Under the pieces are notes generated by a model. It did not search any database and had not been told where the DNA came from. It worked only from the letters and a program-made list of their open reading frames with translations. DNA of 64,000 bases. Origin: Verrucomicrobia subdivision 3 bacterium UBA693. Its GTDB lineage: Bacteria > Verrucomicrobiota > Verrucomicrobiia > Limisphaerales > UBA8199. This document shows, one piece after another, positions 16,889 to 25,810 of the stretch (positions are counted from its first letter, which is position 1; each line of letters begins with the position of its first letter). The translations under genes and the position numbers were made by a program. The stretch spans positions 1 through 64,000 of the forward strand of contig DBMR01000095.1 in NCBI GenBank assembly GCA_002298785.1, in the 5' to 3' direction.

Positions 16889-17605
16889 CTATTGGATTTT
16901 GAAGGTGCAGTTCCAAAAGTAATATCCCGGTTTGCCCGGTGCGAAGCGCCACCGCTCCTTCACCACCGTGAGCGCGGCATCGTCCAGGGAATTAACCCCG
17001 GAAGATTTTTGAACTTTCGCGGAGGTGACCGCGCCGGAATTGTCCACTGTAAACTCGATGATCACCACGCCCTGGTATTTGTTGCGCAAGGCGCTGGCCG
17101 GATAGCTGGGGTCGGGGGTGATGGCGCCCTGCATGGAGTTCTGCCGGAACTGGCTGGGCTGCGAGGGCGGCGCCTGGGTAATCCGGGGTGGGGGCGGTGC
17201 GAAACGGGCATTGGGAACGATCGCCACGGCTCCTTCCACCGGCACGGAGAACGCCACGTTGGCGGAGTCCGCTGCCGCCACCACCGCGGCCACTTGCGGG
17301 ATGTCTGTGGGCGTGTCCAGCGGGGGCGGTTCTTCCTCTTTGACATCGGGTTGGACACGCTGTACCGGCTCCGGTTGCTGCTCGATGAGCACCGGCACCG
17401 GCTCGGAGATTTCGGAAAGGGGGCGGAACACCAGTTCCGGGGCTTTCAAGCCGACGAGGCCGATGGCCAGGAACAAAGCGCAAACGGAGTTGGCGTAGGC
17501 CAGCGAGCGGTTGCTGTCCTTGTATTCGGCCGGGAGGCACAACCGTGCCAGGTCGGAGTGCAGCGTGTACTGGGGCTTGATTTCGGACGCGGGCGCGGGG
17601 TTCAT
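16889..17605 (-). CDS. tonB: TonB family protein
   Basis: A 238-residue energy-transducing protein. It has one hydrophobic segment (about residues 38-58), a proline- and glutamate-rich linker (VKEEEPPPLDTPTDIP and a PPPP-containing stretch), and a C-terminal TonB domain with YPASALRNKYQGVVIIEFTV, GAVTSAKVQKSSG and a closing WRFAPGKPG. The cytoplasmic N-terminus is longer than in enterobacterial TonB. I chose the ATG at 17605; an in-frame TTG at 17668 would add 21 atypical residues. It is divergent from the TonB-dependent receptor 310 bp away, which is probably its main client. Confidence 0.9.
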   Translation of the reverse strand: MNPAPASEIKPQYTLHSDLARLCLPAEYKDSNRSLAYANSVCALFLAIGLVGLKAPELVFRPLSEISEPVPVLIEQQPEPVQRVQPDVKEEEPPPLDTPTDIPQVAAVVAAADSANVAFSVPVEGAVAIVPNARFAPPPPRITQAPPSQPSQFRQNSMQGAITPDPSYPASALRNKYQGVVIIEFTVDNSGAVTSAKVQKSSGVNSLDDAALTVVKERWRFAPGKPGYYFWNCTFKIQ

Positions 17606-17915
17606 GGGGCAAGACGGATCTCCGCGGGCAGGCGGGCGGCGGTTTTCCGGTTCCCGCGGAGCGGGCAATCGGGCGCGGGCCGGGCCGGCGATCTCACGAT
17701 TCTCATCATTACTAATGTAGCATTAAAGCCAAACTCTTGCGACTCCGGCAGCGGATTTTGCCACGGCGGTGGCCGCAGGCCGAACATACTAGTGATTTGG
17801 GTGGTTTGACCGCAATTTAATTCCTGTTCAAACCGCGCATTTTTTCGCTTGCATCCTCCTGGTGATGGGTCTAAAACGGCCTCAAGTCATTCCGAAACTT
17901 AAAAACCTAATACAT
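17606..17915. other. Divergent regulatory region between tonB and the receptor gene
   Basis: About 310 bp without a gene, expected to hold promoters in both directions. The plus-strand half is AT-richer. A weak candidate for the receptor is TTGCAT (17849-17854), 17 bp, TAAAAC (17872-17877). I saw no clear Fur-box palindrome. Confidence 0.4.
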
Positions 17916-20906
17916 ATGAGTAATAATCTGCGAAAGAGAAGAGTGCCTCCGTATCTGTGCAGAACCCTGATGGCCGGTGTGGCCGCCGGCTCCTGTGTGG
18001 CCGTAACTGCCGTGGCCCAAAGTACCAACGCTCCTACCGAGATCAAACCCACCGTGGTGACCGGTTCCTACATCCCGACGGCTGAGACCGTGGGTGCGGC
18101 GCCCGTGGACGTGGTTTCCTCGACCACCATCGAGCGCGTCGGTTCTCAGGACGTTTTGGAAACTTTGAAAAAGACCAATCCGTCTTTCTCCGGAAATGGC
18201 AACGTAGGCCAGACCGTGAACAACGGCGGTGGCGGCGAAGCGAATGTCGCGCTGCGCAACCTGCCCACGCTCGTGCTGTTGGATGGCCGGCGCCTCGCTG
18301 GTTCCGCTTTCAGCAGTGGTGCGGCGGTGGACGTCAACACCCTCCCGCTCGCCATGATCGAGCGCATCGAAATCCTGAAGGACGGCGGTTCCGCTCTGTA
18401 TGGTTCCGATGCCATCGGCGGTGTGGTGAACATCATTCCCAAGAAGAATTTCAGCGGCGTTGAAATCGGCGGCCGCTACGGTTTTGCCACGGACAAGGGC
18501 AATGTCACCGAGCAGAGCGCCTACCTGGTAGCGGGCACGACGACCGAAAAAAGCTCCTTCGTTGCCGGCGCGCAGTATTATTATATGGACCCCCTGATGG
18601 CGAAGGACCGGCAAGTCGCCTCCATGGGTATTGCCGACCTGCTGAATGCGGGGCTATTCCCGCCAACTTACGTGAGCCCGACCTATCCCGGCCGTGTTCA
18701 AAGCGGTGGCGTATCCTATATTTTGGCGGGTTCTCCGTTCGCTCAGGGATCGGCAGGCTACAACCCGGCCATCAAAGCTCCTCCGGTGGATCCCGGTGTC
18801 CAGTATGCTAGCGTGCCTGCTTACCTAGCTGCGCACCCTGGAGTTTATCTGCCCATCTCGAGCACTCCGGTGGGGCAGCAACTTGATGCTGCCTATGCCA
18901 AGCTGGGATCCTCGGGTGAAGCTGCCGGTTGGCCGTTGATTAACACCACCCAACTGGGCGTACCCTCGATTCAATCTCAGGACCGTCGCCAGTTCTTTGC
19001 CAACGGCAGCCACCAGATCTTTGACGAGAAGATGGTGCTGTTCGGTGATTTTCTGTATGCGAACACCTTCAGCAGTGGCGCGCTGGCGCCCGCGCCGATG
19101 TCCAGCCTTAGCAGTGCAAATATCACCATCGCGGCGGATTCTCCGATTAATCCGTTCCAGACTGCCCTTGGTGCCCAGGGTGCTGGCAGCCCGCGCGTGC
19201 GCACACGGTTCATCGATATCGGGCCGCGTATTTATGAGAACCAGAATGACTACTATCGGTTTGTGGCCGGCTTGAAGGGTGACCTCGACAAAGGATGGAA
19301 ATACGAAGCCGCCTTCAATTACAATCGGGATGACCAGGTTCAGTACCTGAGGAACTCGCCGAACGGTGGCGCGCTGGCGCTGGCAACGACTGCGAACTCC
19401 AACGCTGGTTTGGCGGCTCAGGGCTTCAGCGCCTTGACCGATCCAATCGGTCCGGTACCGCTGTTCAATCCGTTCGCGCTGCCCGGCGGCAATGATCCTC
19501 GCACGATCGAGGCCCTGCGCGCGACGGGTATGACTACCGGCTTATCTGAGCTCTGGGGCGGTGACGCTATGATCACCGGCCAGCCTCTCGAACTTCCTGG
19601 CGGTAAGGTGGGTGTCGCCGTCGGCGGTGGCTATTATCAGGAAACGCTGGCGGTCGATTATGATCCGCTGACCAAAGCGGGGCAGTTGATCGGCCAGAAC
19701 CAGAACTTCCCGACTCCTCCGGGGCATCGTGATAGCTGGTCGGCGTTTATCGAGACTCGTATCCCGATCACGTCGGAAGACATGAAGATTCCCGTGCTGC
19801 ACAGCTTTGAAATCACCGCGGCTGGACGATATGAGTCCTTCAACCCTGGTGGTGACAGCGCGGTGCCGAAAGTCGGTATCCGGTGGCAGCCGATCGACAA
19901 GCAGGTCACGTTGCGCGCCAGCTACTCCCAGAGCTTCCTGGCTCCGAACGTGTTCCAGCTTTACGGAGCCCCGGTCGTGAGCTTCGACACAATTAGTGCC
20001 GGTGGCAATGGCCAGGTGCAGATGAATTGGATCTCCAATCCGAACCTCAAGCCGGCTGATGCCGACAACTGGGGCGCTGGCATCGTGTTTTCGCCGAAGG
20101 CCATTCAGGGCCTGACAGTGAGCGCGGACTACTACCATGTGCAGACGAAGAACGACGTCTATCGCGTCGGCGCCCAAGCGGTGGCGGACAGCTTGAATCA
20201 GTTTGGTTCAGCGTCGGAATTCGCTCCGAGCTTCCGTTTTGACGACGGGACGCGCCTTACCACCACTGCGCCCAACCAGGTGACGGTGGCGAACTGGGGA
20301 TCGGCGGGTCGTCCGTTGCGTAACGGCGCCGAGCAGATGACCGACGGTATTGACTTCTCGGCGATGTATGAACTGCCCACCGACAACGTCGGCAAGTTCA
20401 CCTTCTTCGCCTCGGCGAATCTGCTGTTCAACTACACTTACAAGGATCCGCTGATTGGTGGTCCTTATCATTACGAAGGCCAGTTCACGGACAACGGTCC
20501 TGCAGGTGGTGCTCAAGGCACGCTGCCGGATTACACCATCAACACAGGCCTGACCTGGGACTTCAAGAACTTCACTTACACGATCAATGCGCGCTACATC
20601 CCCGAGGTGGTGGATCAAGGTAGCTTGCACGCCAGCAATCAACCTGGCGCGGGCGCGCAAAACGATTACACGCAAAATGGCAAAGCGTGGGTCGTTCCGG
20701 CCTGGTACGCGATCGATATGCAACTCGCCTACACCTTCCGCCAGGAAGGCAAGTGGTTTAACAACACCCGCTTGGCGGTTGGCTGCAATAACATCACTGA
20801 CAATACCGCGCCGCTGATCGCCTCCTCGAGCGAAGACAACACGGATAAATCGACCTACGACATCCTGGGCCGGTTTATCTACTTCGAAATCTCGAAGAAG
20901 TTCTAA
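17916..20906 (+). CDS. TonB-dependent outer-membrane receptor
   Basis: A 996-residue outer-membrane receptor. A long positively charged signal region (NNLRKRRVPPYLCRTLMAG) ends near AVAQS. A TonB-box-like PTVVTGSYIP follows, then a plug domain with LVLLDGRRL, IERIEILKDGGSALYGSDAI and GGVVNIIPKKNF. The rest is a 22-strand barrel type sequence, ending in Phe after YFEISKK, as outer-membrane proteins do. No SusD-like lipoprotein follows, so it is not a SusCD pair. Substrate is unknown; the ~100-residue extracellular insertions and nearby saccharide genes allow an oligosaccharide or a metal chelate. The start is the ATG at 17916. A strong terminator follows the stop. Confidence 0.93.
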   Translation: MSNNLRKRRVPPYLCRTLMAGVAAGSCVAVTAVAQSTNAPTEIKPTVVTGSYIPTAETVGAAPVDVVSSTTIERVGSQDVLETLKKTNPSFSGNGNVGQTVNNGGGGEANVALRNLPTLVLLDGRRLAGSAFSSGAAVDVNTLPLAMIERIEILKDGGSALYGSDAIGGVVNIIPKKNFSGVEIGGRYGFATDKGNVTEQSAYLVAGTTTEKSSFVAGAQYYYMDPLMAKDRQVASMGIADLLNAGLFPPTYVSPTYPGRVQSGGVSYILAGSPFAQGSAGYNPAIKAPPVDPGVQYASVPAYLAAHPGVYLPISSTPVGQQLDAAYAKLGSSGEAAGWPLINTTQLGVPSIQSQDRRQFFANGSHQIFDEKMVLFGDFLYANTFSSGALAPAPMSSLSSANITIAADSPINPFQTALGAQGAGSPRVRTRFIDIGPRIYENQNDYYRFVAGLKGDLDKGWKYEAAFNYNRDDQVQYLRNSPNGGALALATTANSNAGLAAQGFSALTDPIGPVPLFNPFALPGGNDPRTIEALRATGMTTGLSELWGGDAMITGQPLELPGGKVGVAVGGGYYQETLAVDYDPLTKAGQLIGQNQNFPTPPGHRDSWSAFIETRIPITSEDMKIPVLHSFEITAAGRYESFNPGGDSAVPKVGIRWQPIDKQVTLRASYSQSFLAPNVFQLYGAPVVSFDTISAGGNGQVQMNWISNPNLKPADADNWGAGIVFSPKAIQGLTVSADYYHVQTKNDVYRVGAQAVADSLNQFGSASEFAPSFRFDDGTRLTTTAPNQVTVANWGSAGRPLRNGAEQMTDGIDFSAMYELPTDNVGKFTFFASANLLFNYTYKDPLIGGPYHYEGQFTDNGPAGGAQGTLPDYTINTGLTWDFKNFTYTINARYIPEVVDQGSLHASNQPGAGAQNDYTQNGKAWVVPAWYAIDMQLAYTFRQEGKWFNNTRLAVGCNNITDNTAPLIASSSEDNTDKSTYDILGRFIYFEISKKF

Positions 20907-20925
20907 GCCGGATTAATCATTCCAC

Positions 20926-20963
20926 CAGGCCGGAGTTCGAAAGAACTCCGGCCTGTTTACTTT
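20926..20963 (+). terminator. Intrinsic terminator after the TonB-dependent receptor gene
   Basis: A perfect 13-bp stem (20926-20938 with 20943-20955) closed by a GAAA tetraloop and followed by TTTACTTT. It begins 20 bp after the receptor stop and may also limit read-through from the convergent gene. Confidence 0.85.
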
Positions 20964-21693
20964 ACCGTGCGAGCGGGGTAGTTCCTGTGACGGCGGTTTC
21001 CGCCTGTTCCAGCGCCTGGTGCATGCTCTCGGCGTCAGGCGCCTCCAGAAGAGCTTGAATCAAATCGGATTTTTGGGCCATCAGGCAAAGGCGTGCCAGG
21101 GCATGCAGGTGCAGCCGGTCGTCGTTGCAGCCAAGCAGGAAGAAAAGCCGGGTGGACCGGCCGTCGGGCGCCCCAAACGGGATGGCCTGCACTGTTCGTC
21201 CAAGCACCAGGATTGGGGTATCGAACAAATAGGGGTCATGGTCCCGGGTGTGTAATAGCGCCCAACCGCCGGGCAAACCTGTAGAGCAGAGTTGTTCTCT
21301 TGCTTCCAGTCCCGCCAGCAAAGCCGAGGTGTCGGTGACCAAACCGGTGCGGTCCGCCAGTTTGGCCATTTCTCGCAAGACCGAGGCCCGGGTCTTCGCT
21401 GGCAGCGAGGGCTTGATATAACTGGGACGCATCCAAGCCGACACCCGCAGTTCCTGTAGGTCGAATGCCGCAGAATCCTGGGTCGCCCCGCCATGATAAT
21501 CCTGCAACCTACGACCATCCAAACCCAGGATGCGACGTGAAGCCCAGCTCTGAATTTCTAGGGGGCGAAAGATTATTTTGCCGCCGCGCTTTTCAAAGGG
21601 GATTTCTCCGTCTTTGACCAGGCGCTCTACCTGTGCGGGTCGTAAGTGGAGGAAATGTGCCGCTTGCGCAAGATCCAGAGTGCGATGCGGCAT
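20962..21693 (-). CDS. HTH (excisionase-type) fused to PTS EIIA-like domain
   Basis: A 243-residue two-domain protein. Residues 1-60 look like an excisionase/MerR-type DNA-binding helix-turn-helix (LDLAQAAHFLHLRPAQVERL, then a GKIIFRPLEIQSW wing). Residues ~90-235 resemble a type 2 EIIA (PtsN/fructose) domain. The region EQLCSTGLPGGWALLHTRD aligns with the GSTGIGxGVAIPH site and retains a histidine, His148, that would be phosphorylated. A regulator whose DNA binding depends on phosphotransfer state is the simplest reading. No other PTS gene lies in the window. It is divergent from nothing close and converges on the receptor terminator. Confidence 0.78.
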   Translation of the reverse strand: MPHRTLDLAQAAHFLHLRPAQVERLVKDGEIPFEKRGGKIIFRPLEIQSWASRRILGLDGRRLQDYHGGATQDSAAFDLQELRVSAWMRPSYIKPSLPAKTRASVLREMAKLADRTGLVTDTSALLAGLEAREQLCSTGLPGGWALLHTRDHDPYLFDTPILVLGRTVQAIPFGAPDGRSTRLFFLLGCNDDRLHLHALARLCLMAQKSDLIQALLEAPDAESMHQALEQAETAVTGTTPLAR

Positions 21694-21770
21694 TTGATTA
21701 GCAAGTGACGGGTGTAATGGGGGGACATCCGGCGGGCGGTAGCACCGGGTCCGATCCGATCCCTGGTAGA

Positions 21771-22274
21771 TTATTCCTTCTCCGCGCCGCGCTTCGCGGC
21801 CATTTTGTCCAGGTGGAAAAGGCCGTTTTGATTTTCGCCGATCAATTGCAGCTTATCGATCATGTCACCCACGGATTTTTCCTCCTCGACCTGTTCATCC
21901 AGGAACCACTGCAGGAAGGCGAGCGTCGCGTAGTCTTTCTCCGCCAAAGCGAGCTCATAAATGCCACAAATGGCGGCCGAGACTTTTTGCTCGTGGCCGA
22001 GGCTGGCGCGGAAGGCTTCGAGTGGAGATTTGAATTCCCCTTTGGGCTTTTCGATGGCGCCCAGCACTACGCGGCCGTTGCGTTCGGCGATATATTTAAA
22101 GAGCTTGTTGGCGTGTCCGAGTTCCTCCCGGCTCTGCAAGTGCATCCAACTCGCGAAACCCACAAAAGGGGTCGCCTCGAAATAAGTCGCCATCCCGAGA
22201 TAGGCGTAGGCGGAATTGAGTTCGAGATTCAACTGGTCGTTTAGCGCTTTTTCAAGTTTGGTCGAGAGTTTCAT
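21771..22274 (-). CDS. ftnA: Ferritin
   Basis: A 167-residue bacterial non-haem ferritin that oxidises ferrous iron and stores it in a 24-subunit shell. The four-helix bundle has NLELNSAYAYLGMATYFE (first ferroxidase Glu), SREELGHANKLFKYI (the ExxH pair) and FLQWFLDEQVEEE (later site residues). Translation is taken from the ATG at 22274, giving the typical MKLSTKLEKALN; in-frame upstream starts add up to nine residues. It is a single-gene unit downstream of the HTH-EIIA gene start on the same strand region, so regulation cannot be inferred. Confidence 0.94.
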   Translation of the reverse strand: MKLSTKLEKALNDQLNLELNSAYAYLGMATYFEATPFVGFASWMHLQSREELGHANKLFKYIAERNGRVVLGAIEKPKGEFKSPLEAFRASLGHEQKVSAAICGIYELALAEKDYATLAFLQWFLDEQVEEEKSVGDMIDKLQLIGENQNGLFHLDKMAAKRGAEKE

Positions 22275-22447
22275 GCGGCTAATGAAAGCCATATTCGGCA
22301 TTTTGGCAAGGTTTGGAACGGGGTGCCCGCCCAGATGCAGGCGGTTAAGTTGGTGAGGATCGGTAAGCGGGGCTCAATCCCGGGTTGGGCCTTGGGATTT
22401 TGGGATTGCATGGGGCGCCAAACGATGGTGCATTAGTTCACAATCCT

Positions 22448-23749
22448 ATGGAGAAACCGAGATTAAGCTTTTGGCAAGTCTGGAACATGAGTTTCGGATT
22501 TTTCGGCATTCAATTTGGCTGGGGGTTGCAGATGGCCAACATGAGCGCCATTTACCAATATCTCGGGGCCAGGGAAGGGGACATTGCATTTTTGTGGCTG
22601 GCAGCGCCGTTAACAGGGCTGATCGTCCAGCCGATAGTGGGGTATGCGAGCGACCGGACTTGGGGCCGGTTGGGGCGGCGGCGACCGTATTTTCTCGTGG
22701 GCGCAATCCTGGCAAGCCTGGCGTTGATCGTGATGCCCCAATGCGGCGCGGTGTGGATGGCGGCCGGGTTGCTATGGATCCTGGATGCCAGCATCAACAT
22801 CACCATGGAACCCTTTCGGGCTTTCGTGGGGGATATGTTGCCACCGGCTCAGCGCAAAAGCGGTTTTGCCATGCAAAGCCTGCTGATCGGGTTGGGGGCA
22901 GTGTTGTCTTCCGCACTGCCGTATATCCTGACAAATTGGTTCAAAATTGGGGCGGGCGCCGCCTCCCAGGGCGCGATCCCGCGCGCGGTGCAATTGGCGT
23001 TCTACATCGGAGCTGCGGTCTTTCTCTGCGCCGTATTGTATACAATTTTCACGACGCCGGAATATCCGCCGGACGACTTGGAGAAATTCAAGCAGGCCAA
23101 ACAGGGTGCGGGAGGGTTGGGGCAGATGGTGCGTGAAATTCTGGGTGGCATAGTCACCATGCCAAAAACGATGCGGCAGCTTGCAGTGGTTCAATTCTTC
23201 ACGTGGTTCGCCCTGTTTTGCATGTGGATTTATTTTGTGCCGGCAGTCGCGACCAGGGTGTTCGGCGGTACGCCTGGCACACCGGAGTATCAGGCGGGGA
23301 ATGAATGGGGCGGCGTTTGCTTTTCGGTCTACAATGGGACGGCCTTCGTGTTTGCTTTTTTGCTGCTGGCGCTGGTCCGAAAATTCAGCGCCCGAAGCAT
23401 TCACCGGGTGTGCCTGATGTGTGGCGGTGCGGGGTTGGCGCTAGCGTATGTTGTGCCGCAGCAGCAGGTGCTGCTGATATCGATGCTGCTGGTGGGGGTG
23501 GCCTGGGCTAGCATACTTTCGATGCCCTACGCCATGTTGGCCAACGCCATTCCCGCGGACAAAATGGGCTTTTACATGGGGGTGTTCAATTTCTTCATCG
23601 TGATCCCGCAGATCCTGGCATCGTTGGGGCTGGGGTTGCTGATGAAGTCAGTGCTGGGGGACAACCCCATGAACGTGGTGTTGCTCGGAGGCGGTTCTAT
23701 GATCGTGGCCGCGCTCTGTGTCAGCGCGGTCGCGAAAGAACTGGAATAA
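22448..23749 (+). CDS. MFS sugar transporter (GPH/sucrose-type)
   Basis: A 433-residue inner-membrane protein with about 12 transmembrane helices. The first loop carries GYASDRTWGRLGRRRPYFLVG, the D-x-x-x-G-R-x-G-R-R motif of the glycoside/sucrose (GPH/SUT-like) MFS branch. Helix 1 contains FGIQFGWGLQMANMS, seen in bacterial maltose/sucrose carriers of this group. It probably imports a disaccharide or maltodextrin by proton symport. Its stop is 40 bp from the stop of a convergent alpha-amylase gene, so the pair may handle alpha-glucan breakdown and uptake. The ATG at 22448 replaces a longer, atypical frame start. Confidence 0.88.
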   Translation: MEKPRLSFWQVWNMSFGFFGIQFGWGLQMANMSAIYQYLGAREGDIAFLWLAAPLTGLIVQPIVGYASDRTWGRLGRRRPYFLVGAILASLALIVMPQCGAVWMAAGLLWILDASINITMEPFRAFVGDMLPPAQRKSGFAMQSLLIGLGAVLSSALPYILTNWFKIGAGAASQGAIPRAVQLAFYIGAAVFLCAVLYTIFTTPEYPPDDLEKFKQAKQGAGGLGQMVREILGGIVTMPKTMRQLAVVQFFTWFALFCMWIYFVPAVATRVFGGTPGTPEYQAGNEWGGVCFSVYNGTAFVFAFLLLALVRKFSARSIHRVCLMCGGAGLALAYVVPQQQVLLISMLLVGVAWASILSMPYAMLANAIPADKMGFYMGVFNFFIVIPQILASLGLGLLMKSVLGDNPMNVVLLGGGSMIVAALCVSAVAKELE

Positions 23750-23789
23750 TAGCCCGGAGGGCCAGCGTCGCTTGCCTGTGAGCGGTCGG

Positions 23790-25184
23790 CTACTTCGTGA
23801 CTTGTCGGTGGTAAATGCGCCACTCGAAACCGTTCAACCGGAAAAGGGGAAACGCCCCTGGAACGGCATCTGGCATGCCCGCCACTTTCAAAGGTTTGAA
23901 TTCCTGGTCGTGCATCACTTCCACCCAGCCGACAATCGGGCGATTAGAGAAATTCACGGCCACGACAAACTCGTCCTTTTCATCCAGGCGCAGGAAAGTG
24001 ACCAGGTTCGCCTCGTCGGAGTTTCTGAGCCAGATGACGAGATCGTTGCGGAAGGCGGCGTAGGTTCGCCGCAGGCTGGCGAGGTTCCGGTAGATTTCGC
24101 GCAGCGGGGGGCGCTCTTTAGGTCTCCAGAAGATAGGCAGTTTTTCGAACAGCGCCGGGTCGCCGGACTCGGTGGCATCACCAACCTCCATGCCGTTGTA
24201 GAGGAGGGGAACGCCATCGAGGCAGAACATAAGTGCCGAGGCCGCCAGGGCGCCGCGGATGCCAAAGCGTGCGACCGCCCGCGCTTCGTCGTGGTTATCC
24301 GAAATACGGAGATGCAGTGCGCCTCGAGGGAACTGTTTGCGGGAATCTTCCCACGACCGGCGCAGTTCGGTTGCCGGTGCGCCGTGGAGGAGAACCTGGT
24401 TCAAGGTGCCATGCAGCGGCCAGGAGTAGTCGAGGTCGAAGGCCTTGAGTAGCAGTTCGGGCTTGCTTGCCTCCGCAAGCATCATGATATCCGGCTTCAC
24501 CTTCTCCAGTTCCACGCGGGCTTGTTCCCAAAAATCCGTCGGCACCATGGAGGCGACGTCACAGCGAAAACCGTCCAGGTTAAAGGTCTTTGGATCAATC
24601 CAGTGCTTCAGCATCTGGATCATGTATTCACGCAGCTTCGGGTTCTCGTAATTCAGGCCGGCGACATCGGTCCATTCCGGGACCGGGGGAACAATTTTGC
24701 CGTCCTTCTGCTTGTAAAACTCCGGCCACTGCATCATGACGCTGTCCCACGCAGTGTGATTCGCCACCATGTCCAGGATCACTTTCATCTGGCGCTGATG
24801 CGCCTGCGCGACCAGGCGTTTCAGGTCTTCCGCCGTGCCGAACTCTGGGTTGATGCCGTAATAATCCTTGATGGCGTAAGGGCTACCCAGTGTGCCTTTG
24901 CGCAGCTTTTCTCCGATCGGTTGAATGGGCATCAACCAGAGGACGTTGACCCCAAGTTCCTTGAGTTCGTCCAGCTTGGCAGTGATGCCGTTGAAGTCAC
25001 CTTGCGGCGAAAACGCCCGCGGGAAGATCTCATAAACCACGCCGTCACGGAGCCAGGCAGGGGCCGTTCTGGAGTTTTGCTCGGAGAAGTCGACCGCCGT
25101 GGCCGGTGGCAGGAGCAGGGTGGACAGCGCCACCACGCTGGCGGAAGCCAGATTACGAAGAGAATTGGTGCGTGAAAAGCTCAT
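23790..25184 (-). CDS. Secreted alpha-amylase family protein (GH13)
   Basis: A 464-residue GH13 enzyme for alpha-1,4-linked glucans. An N-terminal signal peptide ends near ATAVDF. The barrel contains VNVLWLMPIQPIGE, ILDMVANHTAWDS (conserved region I), GFRCDVASMVP with nucleophile Asp209, MLAEASKPE with acid/base Glu238, and ISDNHDEAR with Asp299 as transition-state stabiliser. All three catalytic carboxylates are therefore present. A short C-terminal beta domain follows. The start is the ATG at 25184; a TTG 15 bp upstream is less likely. It converges with the MFS sugar transporter gene. Confidence 0.93.
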   Translation of the reverse strand: MSFSRTNSLRNLASASVVALSTLLLPPATAVDFSEQNSRTAPAWLRDGVVYEIFPRAFSPQGDFNGITAKLDELKELGVNVLWLMPIQPIGEKLRKGTLGSPYAIKDYYGINPEFGTAEDLKRLVAQAHQRQMKVILDMVANHTAWDSVMMQWPEFYKQKDGKIVPPVPEWTDVAGLNYENPKLREYMIQMLKHWIDPKTFNLDGFRCDVASMVPTDFWEQARVELEKVKPDIMMLAEASKPELLLKAFDLDYSWPLHGTLNQVLLHGAPATELRRSWEDSRKQFPRGALHLRISDNHDEARAVARFGIRGALAASALMFCLDGVPLLYNGMEVGDATESGDPALFEKLPIFWRPKERPPLREIYRNLASLRRTYAAFRNDLVIWLRNSDEANLVTFLRLDEKDEFVVAVNFSNRPIVGWVEVMHDQEFKPLKVAGMPDAVPGAFPLFRLNGFEWRIYHRQVTK

Positions 25185-25359
25185 GATAATTAAGGGCAAG
25201 ATTAGAACCTTGCAGTTGCTTCGTCAATCCATCGGCGAAGCCAAACCATTGCAGTCGGTCGTTCTGGCGAGATCGCGCTAGAATTGGTCAAGATGAATTC
25301 GTTGGCGCCGCTGGCACGCTTGACTTGGATATGTTGATGGTAAAGAATTCAGTCGTCGT

Positions 25360-25794
25360 ATGCCGCAAAAGAGAAGTGCGAAGGCTAAGAGATTAACGCC
25401 CAAAGACAAACGTGATTTGGACGTTAAAATATCCTTTTTGGAAGGGATTGTCAGACGTGATCCCGAGTACGTTGAGGCGCTGCAGATCCTTGGGGATCAT
25501 TACACTCAACGCGGCAAATTCGAGCACAGCCTGCAAGTTGACCGGCGCCTGTCTGCCTTGGAGCCCGCAAATCCGCTGGTTTTTTATAATCTGGCTTGCA
25601 GCAACTCTTTAAACGGCGAAGTAGATGCCGCCCTCGGAGCCCTCGAAAAGGCGCTGGCTTTGGGCTACCAAGATTTCAAATGGCTGGCCAAGGATCCCGA
25701 TCTGCGAACTCTGCGCAAGCATCCGCTTTACCGCGGCATCGAGGCGAAAATCCGCAAGCTGCAGCTCGCCAGACGGCCGCTGACGGGTCCGTAA
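25360..25794 (+). CDS. Tetratricopeptide-repeat protein
   Basis: A 144-residue basic protein with about two to three TPR units. Readable repeat cores are YVEALQILGDHYTQRGKFEH, NPLVFYNLACSNSLNGEVDA and DAALGALEKALALGYQDFK. The N-terminus is Lys/Arg-rich (KRSAKAKRLTPKDKRDL). TPRs form an alpha-superhelix for protein contacts; the partner is unknown. It ends 16 bp before mtnA on the same strand and is probably cotranscribed with it. No signal peptide. Confidence 0.8.
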   Translation: MPQKRSAKAKRLTPKDKRDLDVKISFLEGIVRRDPEYVEALQILGDHYTQRGKFEHSLQVDRRLSALEPANPLVFYNLACSNSLNGEVDAALGALEKALALGYQDFKWLAKDPDLRTLRKHPLYRGIEAKIRKLQLARRPLTGP

Positions 25795-25810
25795 CTTCAA
25801 CGCTCGTCCG

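Noticed and set aside
16865..17809. A long plus-strand frame (314 codons) opposite tonB
   Set aside because: It lies antisense to a TonB protein with clear domain content, and its own translation is Gly/Arg/His-rich without any family signature.
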